Source of the DNA: an uncultured Flavobacteriaceae bacterium
GTDB lineage: Bacteria > Bacteroidota > Bacteroidia > Flavobacteriales > Flavobacteriaceae
Direction of reading: 5' to 3'
Assembly (NCBI GenBank): GCA_947504035.1
Contig: CANNGA010000009.1
Span: forward strand, 149,327-213,326
DNA length: 64,000 nucleotides
Made by a program: the position numbers and the translations under genes
Shown: positions 1 through 9,496 of the stretch, piece after piece
Layout of the letters: every line of letters starts with the position of its first letter
How positions within the stretch are numbered: the first letter of the stretch is position 1
Notes under the pieces: generated by a model
Databases searched by the model: none
What the model was told of the DNA's origin: nothing
What the model saw: only the letters and a program-made list of their open reading frames with translations

Positions 1-382
1 CACGCAAAATGAACTTGATGGTGCTGCCGCCGAAACATTATTAGAGAATGGCTGTATTTGTGTAAGTGAAGGTGCTAATATGCCTTCAACCAAAGAAGCT
101 ATTGCTAAATTTCATAAAGCAAAAATTTTGTTTGCCCCAGGAAAAGCTTCTAATGCAGGGGGTGTAGCTACTTCTGGTTTAGAAATGACACAAAATTCGT
201 TACGTTACAAATGGACCAGAGAAGAAGTCGATACAAAACTAAAAGAAATCATGTCTGACATACACGATTCTTGTATCGAGTATGGAAAAGACGACACGAA
301 CTATGTGGATTATGTTAAAGGCGCAAATATCGCTGGATTCGTAAAAGTAGCAGACGCTATGCTGGCTCAAGGTGTGGTCTAA
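1..382 (+). CDS. gdhA: NADP-type glutamate dehydrogenase, C-terminal fragment (5' truncated)
   Basis: The reading frame is open from base 2 to the TAA at 380-382, giving about 126 residues of the C-terminus; the start lies outside the window. Glutamate dehydrogenase reversibly aminates 2-oxoglutarate to glutamate in the cytoplasm. The fragment carries features typical of the family I hexameric enzyme: an NGC..VSEGANMPST stretch, the GKASNAGGVATSGLEM motif, and a C-terminal helix ending in the ANIAGFVKVADAM motif. There is no sign of damage. A strong hairpin with a T-run follows the stop directly, so the gene ends its transcription unit here. The identification is firm despite the truncation. 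Confidence 0.95.
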   Translation, partial: TQNELDGAAAETLLENGCICVSEGANMPSTKEAIAKFHKAKILFAPGKASNAGGVATSGLEMTQNSLRYKWTREEVDTKLKEIMSDIHDSCIEYGKDDTNYVDYVKGANIAGFVKVADAMLAQGVV

Positions 383-405
383 GCGTTAGAATTACATAAA
401 AAAAG

Positions 406-437
406 CTTCTTTTTCGTTCAGAAAGAGAAGTTTTTTT
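406..437 (+). terminator. Intrinsic terminator of gdhA
   Basis: A 10-bp stem (406-415 with 421-430, one G-T wobble) encloses the five-base loop GTTCA and is followed by seven T residues. It starts 24 bases after the gdhA stop codon. Confidence 0.85.
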
Positions 438-480
438 AGTTTGAGTATATGTTTTTAAATCAAATCTCGTTAGATATAAA

Positions 481-488
481 TATATTTG
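481..488 (+). promoter_or_regulatory. Bacteroidota -7 element upstream of the porZ-like gene
   Basis: TATATTTG fits the TAnnTTTG consensus exactly and lies 17 bases before the ATG at 506. No good -33 TTG is seen at the expected spacing. The position argues that translation starts at 506 and not at the upstream in-frame ATG at 449, which would lie before the promoter. Confidence 0.5.
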
Positions 489-505
489 AACTTAGAAAAA
501 ATGCT

Positions 506-2848
506 ATGTTTAAAACGATTACCTCTCTACTAATAGGCTTGTTGCCTCTTTTGCAATTTGCTCAAGATTTTTCAGATGCATGGAAAGGGCATTATTCTTA
601 CTTAAATGTGAAGCAGGTTGTTAGCGATGGCGATAAGTTATTTGCAGCGTCGGATAATGCGGTATTTACCCTAGATTTAACTACCAACGAAATTGAAGAA
701 ATTTCTACTGTAAATGGCTTGTCTGGCGATGATATTACAGCTATTAGTTACAGTGAAGACTTCGAACTACTATTAATAGGCTACAGTAACGGGTTGATAG
801 AAATCGTTTTCGATGATGATTCTGATGTGTTACCTGTAGTAGATATTTTAAATCAGCTTGATATAGCACCGGGAGCGCGGCGTATAAACCATTTTAATAT
901 TAATGAAAATATCGTTTATGTTGCAACCGATTTTGGAATTTCAGAATACAATTTAGAGCGCTTAGAATTTGGCGATACGTTTTTAATAGGAGATCAAGGC
1001 ACCGAAGTTCAAGTTTCGCAAACGACGCTATTTAATGGTTTTATTTATGCCTCTTCTGTAACAGGAATACGAAGGGCAGAAGTCTCTAATGCTAGTTTGA
1101 TAGATTTTAATAACTGGTCCCTTGTAAACGCGCAAAGTTTTACGGCTATAGAAACTAATGGAGATAGATTATATGCATTGGGATCTAATAGAACGTTATA
1201 CGATTTTAGTAATGAGGTGCTTACGCGATTAGTGACATTTTTAACACCTCCTAATACGCTTAGTGCAGAAAATGGGAATCTTTCGGTGGCAACATCTAAT
1301 ATCGTTTTTATTTACGATACAGATTTTCAACTTAGAGCACGGGTACCCACGACAGAAGCCTTTGATACTGTGTTTTCGTCAGCTGTTTTAGTTTCAGGTT
1401 CTGTATATGTGGGGACTAGAGATTTTGGAGTGCTAAAAACAAGCTTAGAAGATGTTAGTGTTTTTGAGGAACTTCACCCTGATAGCCCTCTTTTAAATAT
1501 TCCTTTTGCCGTTACGGCAGAGCAAGGAGAGGTTTGGGTAACTTATGGAGAATATACAACATTTTTAAATCCTTTCCCTCTTAACAGTAGAGGTTTTAGC
1601 CGTTTGACGGATGGGACATGGGGCAATACAAATTTTAGTGAGGTTTTTGGGGCACAATGCCTTAATGGAATAACGGTTAACCCTTTTGACAGGAATCAGG
1701 TATTTGTAAGTTCTTATTTTAGTGGGCTTTTAGAGCTTAATGAAGGTATTCCGTCTGTACTTTATAACGAAAGTAATAGTAACTTAAGGCCTTTAGTGTC
1801 AGAGAATGATCCAGAAAGAATAACTAATGATATAAGGGTTGGTAATACGGCTTTTGATGAAGACGGCCTTTTATGGACCACCACAAATTTGGTTATAGAC
1901 CCTTTGAAATCGTATGATCCTTCAACAAATACTTGGGTGAACTATGATATTAGTAGTGCTATAGGTCGTCCTTTTGATAGTAGTGGTTTTACACGAATTG
2001 AAATTGATAATACTACTGGTACCAAATTTATAAGTTCTATTGGAGGCGGCGTAGTTGCTTTTAATGAAAATAGCAACCCACCACAAATTAAGAGTTTAGC
2101 AGAAGACGATAATATTCCTAATGGTTGGGTGAGAACTATAGCCTTAGATAATGAGAATCAATTATGGATAGGAACTTTAAGTGGTTTACGCGTGCTATTT
2201 AATGCCTCTGCTATTTTTGATGACGGCGCAAGAGCAGAAGAAATTATAATAGCCCAGGAGGATGGGGCGGCAGAGTTGCTTTTTGAACAGCTGATAACGG
2301 ATATAGAAGTTGACGGAGCTAATAATAAATGGGTCGCAACATTGGGAGCTGGGCTTTTTTATTTTTCTCCCGATGGACAAAATACAATTTTTCATTTCAC
2401 AAAAGATAATTCGCCATTACCATCTAATTTTGTGAATGATGTTTCTGTAGATTTATCTACAGGAGAAGTTTACATCGCTACAGATAAAGGCTTGCTATCT
2501 TTTACAACAGGTGGGACAGGAACACGTGAAGATTTTTCAAGTTCTAGGGCTTATCCTAATCCTGTGAGACCTGGTTTTAATATCACAGAAGAGCGAGTTA
2601 AAATTACAGACCTTGCCGATAACATCAATATTAAGATTGTAGATATTGAAGGAAATCTTGTTGCAGAAGCACAGTCTGGTACCAATAGAAGGTTTAACGG
2701 ATTTAATTTGGAAATAGACGGAGGGACTGCTTTTTGGAATGGTAAAAATTTGGCTAATAATGTCGTGACTTCTGGCGTGTATTTGATCATGCTTTCCGAT
2801 TTAGATGCTTTTGAAACTAAAGTGATCAAGTTATTAGTTGTTAGGTAA
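506..2848 (+). CDS. porZ: PorZ-like T9SS protein with beta-propellers and a C-terminal sorting domain
   Basis: 780 residues from the ATG at 506, chosen because a clean signal peptide (MFKTITSLLIGLLPLLQFAQ) begins there and a -7 element lies just upstream. The body has many propeller-like blades (repeats of the LWIGTLSGLRV and VYIATDKGLLSF type, as in two-component-regulator propellers). The C-terminus (YPNPVRPGF onward, ending KVIKLLVVR) looks like a T9SS type A sorting domain. Porphyromonas PorZ is of almost the same length and architecture; it sits on the cell surface with the attachment complex and helps attach A-LPS to T9SS cargo. The stop overlaps the recO start (TAATG). A generic secreted propeller protein is the alternative; the length, sorting domain and recO linkage favour PorZ. 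Confidence 0.72.
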   Translation: MFKTITSLLIGLLPLLQFAQDFSDAWKGHYSYLNVKQVVSDGDKLFAASDNAVFTLDLTTNEIEEISTVNGLSGDDITAISYSEDFELLLIGYSNGLIEIVFDDDSDVLPVVDILNQLDIAPGARRINHFNINENIVYVATDFGISEYNLERLEFGDTFLIGDQGTEVQVSQTTLFNGFIYASSVTGIRRAEVSNASLIDFNNWSLVNAQSFTAIETNGDRLYALGSNRTLYDFSNEVLTRLVTFLTPPNTLSAENGNLSVATSNIVFIYDTDFQLRARVPTTEAFDTVFSSAVLVSGSVYVGTRDFGVLKTSLEDVSVFEELHPDSPLLNIPFAVTAEQGEVWVTYGEYTTFLNPFPLNSRGFSRLTDGTWGNTNFSEVFGAQCLNGITVNPFDRNQVFVSSYFSGLLELNEGIPSVLYNESNSNLRPLVSENDPERITNDIRVGNTAFDEDGLLWTTTNLVIDPLKSYDPSTNTWVNYDISSAIGRPFDSSGFTRIEIDNTTGTKFISSIGGGVVAFNENSNPPQIKSLAEDDNIPNGWVRTIALDNENQLWIGTLSGLRVLFNASAIFDDGARAEEIIIAQEDGAAELLFEQLITDIEVDGANNKWVATLGAGLFYFSPDGQNTIFHFTKDNSPLPSNFVNDVSVDLSTGEVYIATDKGLLSFTTGGTGTREDFSSSRAYPNPVRPGFNITEERVKITDLADNINIKIVDIEGNLVAEAQSGTNRRFNGFNLEIDGGTAFWNGKNLANNVVTSGVYLIMLSDLDAFETKVIKLLVVR

Positions 2849-3567
2849 TGTTAAGTACTACAAATGCTATTGTTTTATCTAAGCTAAAATATAGAGAACA
2901 TGATTTAATTGTAAAAACGTATACCCAAGAACATGGTGTCATTAGTTTTTTGATTAGAGGCGTACTAAAATCAAAAAAAACAGCCGCTAGGGTTGCTTAT
3001 TTTCAGCCATTATCTCAAATACAACTCGTCTTTAACTACACTAAAAAACGCACCTTATATACACCTAAAGATGTGAAGATAAATAGGATGTATCACAGTT
3101 TGCATTCTCATATTTTAAAAAGTGCTGTAGTTTTATTTCTATCAGAGGTATTAAGTTCTATTTTACAAGAAGAAGAAAAAAATGAAGGCCTTTACAGTTA
3201 CATAGAAACAGCTTTGCTTTGGTTTGATACAGATAATGCCTATTCTAACTTTCATCTGTTGTTTTTACTCGATTTAACGAAGTACTTAGGTTTTTACCCA
3301 GATGACACGCAAATTCATTTTAATTATTTTAATTTGCAGGATGGTAGCTTCGAAATGAAGAACTATGGAAAATATAGTGTTTCTGGAGAAAATGTGTTGC
3401 TTTTAAGACGCCTTTTGGGCATGACATTTGATCAGTTACAAGAGGTGAAAATAAACGCAAAAAAAAGACAGACATTTTTAAATATGATTTTGCTTTATTT
3501 TGAACTACATTTGGGCAGTTTTAGAACGCCTAAATCGTTACAGGTCTTTAATCAAGTTTTTAATTAG
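2848..3567 (+). CDS. recO: DNA repair protein RecO
   Basis: 239 residues, the usual RecO length. RecO anneals single-stranded DNA and, with RecR, loads RecA onto SSB-coated gaps in the RecFOR recombination pathway. The N-terminal OB-fold is recognisable (the AIVLSKLKYREHDLIVKTYT stretch and the FLIRGVLKSKK basic segment), followed by the helical C-terminal part. There are no cysteines, so the zinc-binding motif of some RecO proteins is absent. The start codon overlaps the porZ-like stop by one base and the TonB receptor ATG begins two bases after the recO stop, so the three genes are almost certainly co-transcribed and translationally coupled. Confidence 0.93.
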   Translation: MLSTTNAIVLSKLKYREHDLIVKTYTQEHGVISFLIRGVLKSKKTAARVAYFQPLSQIQLVFNYTKKRTLYTPKDVKINRMYHSLHSHILKSAVVLFLSEVLSSILQEEEKNEGLYSYIETALLWFDTDNAYSNFHLLFLLDLTKYLGFYPDDTQIHFNYFNLQDGSFEMKNYGKYSVSGENVLLLRRLLGMTFDQLQEVKINAKKRQTFLNMILLYFELHLGSFRTPKSLQVFNQVFN

Positions 3568-3569
3568 TA

Positions 3570-5981
3570 ATGAGGTTTAATTGCAAACTTTTTTTGTTTT
3601 TACTATTCTGTAAAGCAGCGATGGCGCAGCAAATAAAAGTAATTAGCGCATTAACTAAAATGCCAGTAGCTGGGGTTGTTATTTATAATGCTAAAACGAA
3701 TGTTTCTGTAACATCTAATATAAAGGGTAACGCTAAACTAGATGTGTTTAAAATAAGAGATACGCTTTATTTTGAATATTTATCTCAAGTTGTGGTTGTT
3801 AAAACCAAAGAAGAAGTCTTAAAAACCAAAATAGTTTATCTTGAAACTAAACGAGAAGATTTAAAAGAGATTATTATTTCTGCGTCTAAATTTAGTCAAT
3901 ATAAAGACGATGTTACCCAACGTATTGTAAATAGTAGTATTGAATTTGTTGAGTTTTCCAATCCGCAAACCAGTGCAGATCTTTTGCAGAATACAGGTGC
4001 TGTATTTGTGCAAAAAAGCCAATTAGGAGGCGGAAGTCCTATGATTAGAGGGTTTTCTACAAACCGCTTACTAATCACAGTAGATGGTGTTCGCATGAAT
4101 AATGCTATTTTTAGAGGGGGTAATCTTCATAATGTTATAGTTGTAGACCCGCTTTCTATAGAGAAAACAGAGGTAACCTTAGGTTCGGGCTCTGTGATCT
4201 ATGGAAGTGATGCTATTGGAGGTGTTTTGAGTTTTTATACCAAAGAACCGCAGTTGTCCTCTAGAGATTCTTTACTGTTACAAGTCAACACATTGGTGAG
4301 GTATGCTTCGGCAAGTCAAGAGAAAACAGGCCATTTTGATGTGAATTTAGGATGTAAAAAATGGGGATTTTTATCCAGTGTGACTTATACAGATTTCGAT
4401 GATTTACAAACGGGTATACATGGCCCAGAAGATTATTTAAGACCTACGTTTGTGGTCTCAGAAAATGGAAACGATAATGTAGTTACAAATTCAAACCCAA
4501 GAATACAGCGATTTTCTGGATACGACCAGTTTAATGCCACTCAAAAAATACGCTACGAACCCACTAAAGACTTAAATTTTGATTTAGGAGTGCATTACTC
4601 TAGGTCTTCTAATATTCCAAGATATGACAGGTTATTAAGGTTTAGAGATGGGTTGCCAAGATCGGCGGAGTGGGATTATGGCCCTCAAAAATGGTTTATG
4701 ACCAACCTGCAAGTCACAACGTCGCATCCGTATTCAAAATTATATGACCAAGCAAAGGTTACATTGGCGTATCAGAATTTTCAAGAAAGTAGAATAGATA
4801 GAGATTTTCAAAGTACAGATCGAAGAACACGAGCAGAAGCTGTTGATGCGTATTCTTTTAATTTAGATATTGAAAAACGATTAAGCTCTAAAACAAAGTT
4901 GTTTTATGGTGGCGAATATGTTTTTAATAAGGTAAGTTCAAGAGCTTCAATAGAAAATATAGCTACAGGTAATAGAAGTGCTACGGTGTCTCGGTATCCA
5001 AATGGCGCTACCTGGTTATCTGCAGCCCTATATTCAAGTATAAAGTACAAACCAACGAAACGGTTTGTATTTCAGTCCGGTCTTAGATTTAATCATATCG
5101 AATCTGATGCTGATTTTTCAGAAAATAATCGGTTTTTAAATTTGCCTTTCGAAAGGTCAAGGAACATTTCTGGAGCTGTAACTGGTACAGCAGGAATATC
5201 ATGGTTCCCTAATAAAATAATGCAATGGAAGGTGAATTTAGGTTCGGCATTTAGAGCACCTAATATTGATGATATAGGTAAGGTGTTTGATTCTGAACCA
5301 GGTTCAGTAGTGGTTCCTAACGATAATTTAAGACCAGAGTATGCTTATGGAGGAGAAGTTGGATTGCAGTTAAATTTCAATAAAAAGCTAATCTTAGATT
5401 TTAGCACGTATCTTACTTATTTAGATGATGCATTGGTGCGTAGGGATAGTGATTTAAATGGGCAGCGTGAAATTATTTATGATGGTGCTTTAAGTAATGT
5501 GCAAGCCATACAAAATGCATCAGAAGCAAGGATTTATGGTTTAGAGTTAGGCGGGAAGTATGTGTTTACAAAAGATTTTACATTAACATCTCAATACAGT
5601 TTAGTTCGCGGTTACGAAGAAGAGGGTGCTGTAAAAGTTCCCGTACGACATGTGTCTCCAAGTTTTGGGAATACACATTTGGTTTGGAAGCATCGAGGAT
5701 TGATACTAGATGGATTTTTAAATTATAACGGCGCGTTATCTTTTGATGAATTGGCGCCGTCTGAAAAACAGAAAAATTTTATATATGCTGCAGATGGTAA
5801 CGGTAATCCTTTTTCACCGTCTTGGTATACATTAAATTTAAGAACGCAGTACAAGATAAATCCGGCAATGACTTTAACTGCAGCATTAGAAAATATAACA
5901 AATCAACTGTACAGGCCCTATTCTTCTGGTATATCTGCTCCAGGTAGAAACCTTATTCTTTCGTTTAAATACGCGTTATAA
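3570..5981 (+). CDS. TonB-dependent outer-membrane receptor
   Basis: 803 residues with a signal peptide (MRFNCKLFLFLLFCKAAMAQ). Residues about 21-100 form a carboxypeptidase-regulatory-like domain common in Bacteroidota receptors, about 125-225 the plug (motifs MIRGFSTNRLLITVDGVRMN and GSGSVIYGSDAIGGVLSFYT), and the rest a 22-strand type barrel ending in a PGRNLILSFKYAL strand. Such proteins import iron complexes, cobalamin or oligosaccharides using TonB energy. The plug resembles haem or siderophore type receptors more than SusC, and no SusD partner is adjacent. The substrate cannot be read from the sequence. The gene is the last of the porZ-recO unit. Confidence 0.88.
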   Translation: MRFNCKLFLFLLFCKAAMAQQIKVISALTKMPVAGVVIYNAKTNVSVTSNIKGNAKLDVFKIRDTLYFEYLSQVVVVKTKEEVLKTKIVYLETKREDLKEIIISASKFSQYKDDVTQRIVNSSIEFVEFSNPQTSADLLQNTGAVFVQKSQLGGGSPMIRGFSTNRLLITVDGVRMNNAIFRGGNLHNVIVVDPLSIEKTEVTLGSGSVIYGSDAIGGVLSFYTKEPQLSSRDSLLLQVNTLVRYASASQEKTGHFDVNLGCKKWGFLSSVTYTDFDDLQTGIHGPEDYLRPTFVVSENGNDNVVTNSNPRIQRFSGYDQFNATQKIRYEPTKDLNFDLGVHYSRSSNIPRYDRLLRFRDGLPRSAEWDYGPQKWFMTNLQVTTSHPYSKLYDQAKVTLAYQNFQESRIDRDFQSTDRRTRAEAVDAYSFNLDIEKRLSSKTKLFYGGEYVFNKVSSRASIENIATGNRSATVSRYPNGATWLSAALYSSIKYKPTKRFVFQSGLRFNHIESDADFSENNRFLNLPFERSRNISGAVTGTAGISWFPNKIMQWKVNLGSAFRAPNIDDIGKVFDSEPGSVVVPNDNLRPEYAYGGEVGLQLNFNKKLILDFSTYLTYLDDALVRRDSDLNGQREIIYDGALSNVQAIQNASEARIYGLELGGKYVFTKDFTLTSQYSLVRGYEEEGAVKVPVRHVSPSFGNTHLVWKHRGLILDGFLNYNGALSFDELAPSEKQKNFIYAADGNGNPFSPSWYTLNLRTQYKINPAMTLTAALENITNQLYRPYSSGISAPGRNLILSFKYAL

Positions 5982-6174
5982 ACGGTATAAAAGATGTATC
6001 GAAAACACTGATTTTGTGGTTTCAATGTCATCTTTAAATTTAGATGAAATCTTCATATGCCATAAACACCACTATTTTCTTAATTTAAGTGCAGTTATGA
6101 CTACGGTTAAATTTATAGTACTAGTGTTTACAGCAGTTCAAAGCTATAATAAATGTTCTAATGCATATTTTGTG

Positions 6175-6471
6175 TTAAATCAAGAAGCGCACATTTAAGG
6201 GAAGACCATCAACTTTAAATATAACTGTAGAAAAATCTTTTCCCATACGAACTATAGATGACGAAGGGAATCCCAGTGGCCCCCATATGTATCCTTGATT
6301 GGAATTGCCAAGGGTAGCATTTACAGTGACTTGAGTAGGTGCTGTTTCTAGGTGTTTTATCACTACGTGAGGAGGATTAGAATTAAGCGTTGTTTCAAGG
6401 TTTTTTTTAATGGTTTGCGCATTGACATTGTAAGCAAAAGCCAAAGCTAATGAGAGTAGGGTTTTGTTCAT
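6175..6471 (-). CDS. Small secreted protein with GYIWGPL motif (paralogue of 9497-9799)
   Basis: 98 residues from the ATG at 6471, which begins a signal peptide (MNKTLLSLALAFAYNVNAQ); an in-frame ATG seven codons upstream is less likely. The mature part is about 79 residues. Its second half, NQGYIWGPLGFPSSSIVRMG.., matches the protein encoded at 9497-9799 (GGYIWGPLTFPSTSIIREG..) closely, up to a VDGLP/VDELP motif near the C-terminus. No cysteines, membrane segment or sorting domain is seen. It lies downstream of a large T9SS protein on the same strand, as does its paralogue. I do not recognise the family and assign no function. Confidence 0.65.
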   Translation of the reverse strand: MNKTLLSLALAFAYNVNAQTIKKNLETTLNSNPPHVVIKHLETAPTQVTVNATLGNSNQGYIWGPLGFPSSSIVRMGKDFSTVIFKVDGLPLNVRFLI

Positions 6472-6674
6472 TTTTAAGCAATTTAGGGTCATGTTAATAT
6501 AATAGAGTTTTGTTGAGCAAAAAATTTAACGAATGAGAGTAAACTGTTTTGAAGTAACAGTTTTTCGAAAGTTGCTCTTTTTTATCTTATAGGTTTTTTG
6601 GGTTTAAGGTTAATATATTGTTTTAATACAGGTATTTTCATTTAAACGAGAACACCTGTATGTTTATGTAGGGC

Positions 6675-9149
6675 TTAGTTTTTTAAAAATTTCTTATGAA
6701 TACTAGCGCCATTATTTAATTGGATTTTAGCGATGTATAATGCATTTTTAAGGGTGTTTAAAGTTATATTTTGAGTATGAGTACCATTTTCAAATTGTAT
6801 GGTGTTTATTAGCTTTCCAGTAATGTCATACACGGCGATAGAGCTAATACTAGATGTATTGGTATTAAATTTAAAGCGGTCCTCTCCAATTTGCGTAATA
6901 GCGATAGTGCTGTTGTCTAAATTTACATCATTTGTTGATAGGGTACTATTTTCTGAGAACACAATTTCAAAACGATCATTGAACTCTCCTGTATCTGAGG
7001 TGAAATTGTAATCCTGTTGTGTTAAATTATGCGTAATACCATTTAAATGATCTCTTAGATATATCACATTGTTGGCAAGAAAAGTACCTTCCAATTGTGC
7101 TACAGAAAATTTATAAGACGTCTCAGCCTGTATTGTTGTAGCGAATCCAAGTTGGATAGACTCACTAGAAGCTAGCGCATCTATAGCTTTACCTTGAACG
7201 GCGTATTTTTCATTAGAACCGTCTATTAAAGAGTAAAGTATAGCGTTGAAATTTTGATTGATACGTCTAGGGGCATCATAAAAAGTGCCATCGTTAGCAT
7301 TTGTAGCACCATTGACATAAGCTACTAAAATTTGATTAAAGACACCATTATCTGTTGTTAAATTAAGCCAAAGCCTGTTCTCGTCGATTTTATTAGTGGC
7401 ACCCAAAGTTGTATTAGGAAACTCAATAACATTGGTTTCAGTGTCTGATAGTCCGAAATCATCATTTTGAAGCAAATCTAAGTGAGACGGAGCTGTAAGT
7501 GTCTTTACTGTTAATTCTTGTGTTTTGGTAGCGCTGTTTTTCGTTGTTTGTTGTTTAAAAAACAAAGAATTACTAGAGCCATTGGCTACCCTCATGGCAT
7601 TTGTAAAGGTAACATTGCCATTTGCGAGACCGTTTATAAAGAAACCTTGTCCAGAAGGAACAAAACGCGTTGGTACCTCCCCGCTAGCACCAGCTGCACC
7701 TCCAGAACCCACGGTGTAGGTAGCGTAATCATTTTGGCTAAAATTTGAACCTTGGTTGCCTGGGGCAGAATTGCTTGGAGCTGTTGCCTGCGACCAGTAA
7801 TAGGCAACACCTTCAACAAGGGTACTATTATTGGCATGGAAAATATCAAAATCTAATGCAGAAGGATATGGGTTCCCAATTAAATTCCAACTGTCCGTAC
7901 TAAGTGGGTTAAATGCTATAGGTGTTGAAATCGTACCTGTATTTAAAGGACCGTCAAAAGCTGCCATTCTGCTTGAAGGGTAAGGGCCAAACCTACTAGA
8001 TGTTGTCGCATAACCTACACCAGGTACCATGGTAGTCCCTGCAGACGCAAATTGCCAATCGTTATTATCATCATCTATGCCATCGCCATCTGTGTCTAAA
8101 TAATTGGATGCATTAAATTGAAAACGCCTGTCTCCATCGACATCAAAGAATGTGTTTCCTATGATTTCACCTTGTACAGGAGAGCTCCAATAGTTATAGA
8201 AAAACCAATCTTGTTTTACAGGAGTAGATTTTGTAACAGAAGACGATCCAGAGCCTGTAAACGTGCCAGAAGCTTGATTTTGTACAAAACTACCTTGCGT
8301 TAGCACGTCTATACTGCCTTCTACAGTAACATCGTTTTCTATTTCTACAAAAGTATTGTCTCCAACGATAAGGTTTGCACCACTGTTAACTGTTAAACTA
8401 CAGCCAGAAATATTACCGTTGGTAGCGGTGTTGTAATTACCATCTATAATAGCTTGTCTGTTAATATTAGGAGTGCCATTATTCCATACGGTGCCGTTCC
8501 AAGTTGTAGAACCTGAAGCTACTGTTCCTCCAATAGCAAGGTCGTTACCAGACAATCTACCAATAGCAAATGTACCTAATGGGTTAGATGCACTAGCACA
8601 TATTAATACTAGCGTGATTGTACTGCTTACATTTTGTAATTCGGGTATTGTAGACAGGTCAATTTGGGCTTGAGCCATTCCATTAGAGTTTCCAGAATTA
8701 TAGTTAATAACGCCACCAACTCCAATTACGAAATTAAAGTCATCGATACTATATCCCCATGTGAAAAAATCAGGGCCTGTATTGCTTCGTCTAAAGTTAA
8801 CATCTATAGTGCTTAGAGAAATTTCGTAACCGCAGTCGGCTTTCATTGTAAACGTTAAAGATTCATTATTAAAGAATGCAGTAAAAAAACTGTTCGTATT
8901 TGTAAAATTAGTAGAAGAATAAGCGTTTGCTAGAGGTGACGGATTTATAGGTGCAGGCCCAAGAACAGGAAGCCCCCGTTGCAATGGTGTCGCTGTCATA
9001 TTAGCAGCTATTGCTGTTGCAGTAACTGTAGCTTCGTTTCCTGCGTTACCATTCATATCCCATGCAATAATCTGTGCATAAGATATTTGGGTTAAGCTTA
9101 GTGAAATAAATAATATTTTAAAAATTATATGGGGCGTAATTTTTTTCAT
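6675..9149 (-). CDS. Large secreted T9SS sorting-domain protein (paralogue 1)
   Basis: 824 residues from the ATG at 9149, where a signal peptide begins (MKKITPHIIFKILF..SYAQ); a longer start six codons upstream is less likely. The N-terminal domain (IIAWDMNGNAGNEATVTAT onward, about residues 25-215) is shared with the protein at 12885-15203. Next come a G8-like stretch with TTWNGTVWNNGTPNINR, a central region (KQDWFFYNYWSSPV..), an acidic DTDGDGIDDDNNDW segment that looks like a calcium site, and NPYPSALDFD and PSGQGFF motifs. The C-terminus is a T9SS type A sorting domain (SIAVYDITGKLINTI..). It is probably a cell-surface or secreted protein; no catalytic domain is recognisable. Confidence 0.8.
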   Translation of the reverse strand: MKKITPHIIFKILFISLSLTQISYAQIIAWDMNGNAGNEATVTATAIAANMTATPLQRGLPVLGPAPINPSPLANAYSSTNFTNTNSFFTAFFNNESLTFTMKADCGYEISLSTIDVNFRRSNTGPDFFTWGYSIDDFNFVIGVGGVINYNSGNSNGMAQAQIDLSTIPELQNVSSTITLVLICASASNPLGTFAIGRLSGNDLAIGGTVASGSTTWNGTVWNNGTPNINRQAIIDGNYNTATNGNISGCSLTVNSGANLIVGDNTFVEIENDVTVEGSIDVLTQGSFVQNQASGTFTGSGSSSVTKSTPVKQDWFFYNYWSSPVQGEIIGNTFFDVDGDRRFQFNASNYLDTDGDGIDDDNNDWQFASAGTTMVPGVGYATTSSRFGPYPSSRMAAFDGPLNTGTISTPIAFNPLSTDSWNLIGNPYPSALDFDIFHANNSTLVEGVAYYWSQATAPSNSAPGNQGSNFSQNDYATYTVGSGGAAGASGEVPTRFVPSGQGFFINGLANGNVTFTNAMRVANGSSNSLFFKQQTTKNSATKTQELTVKTLTAPSHLDLLQNDDFGLSDTETNVIEFPNTTLGATNKIDENRLWLNLTTDNGVFNQILVAYVNGATNANDGTFYDAPRRINQNFNAILYSLIDGSNEKYAVQGKAIDALASSESIQLGFATTIQAETSYKFSVAQLEGTFLANNVIYLRDHLNGITHNLTQQDYNFTSDTGEFNDRFEIVFSENSTLSTNDVNLDNSTIAITQIGEDRFKFNTNTSSISSIAVYDITGKLINTIQFENGTHTQNITLNTLKNALYIAKIQLNNGASIHKKFLKN

Positions 9150-9167
9150 GATAAATAGATTTAGCAT

Positions 9168-9496
9168 TGGTTTTTTAATAAAACTTACCAGAGCGTATTT
9201 TGGGGTGTTCTAAAAATAAGTCTTTTTATAAGTTATCAACAAATGTTTTTTTAATTCTGTATAACTCGTACTACATAAATAGTTGTTATTATACACTTAG
9301 TCGATGAAATATGATTTATACTACATGATTTGATGTAGTATTTGGTGTTTAATATGTAGTTTTTAAGCTACTTTTTTAAAAAGGGGAATCTCCTATTTAA
9401 ACCTTGGATAACGATGATAGACGTTATTATATTTAAAATAACTGAGACGTTTTGCGAATTTTAATCGTGCTTTTAAATACCTAATAGGTATTTTAC
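9168..9496. other. Non-coding gap between two minus-strand genes
   Basis: About 330 AT-rich bases with no convincing ORF. The only structure seen is an inverted repeat at 9319-9340 (TACTACAT / ATGTAGTA, six-base loop). It may end transcription of the small secreted gene or be part of the leader of the next gene; no T-run makes it a clear terminator. Confidence 0.5.

Noticed and set aside
449..505. Upstream in-frame ATG that would add 19 residues to the porZ-like protein
   Set aside because: The extension places 19 mixed residues before a clean signal peptide, and the -7 element at 481-488 lies inside it, so transcription probably starts downstream.
6016..6198. Plus-strand open frame of 60 codons
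   Set aside because: No promoter, odd composition, and it overlaps the end of the small secreted gene on the other strand.
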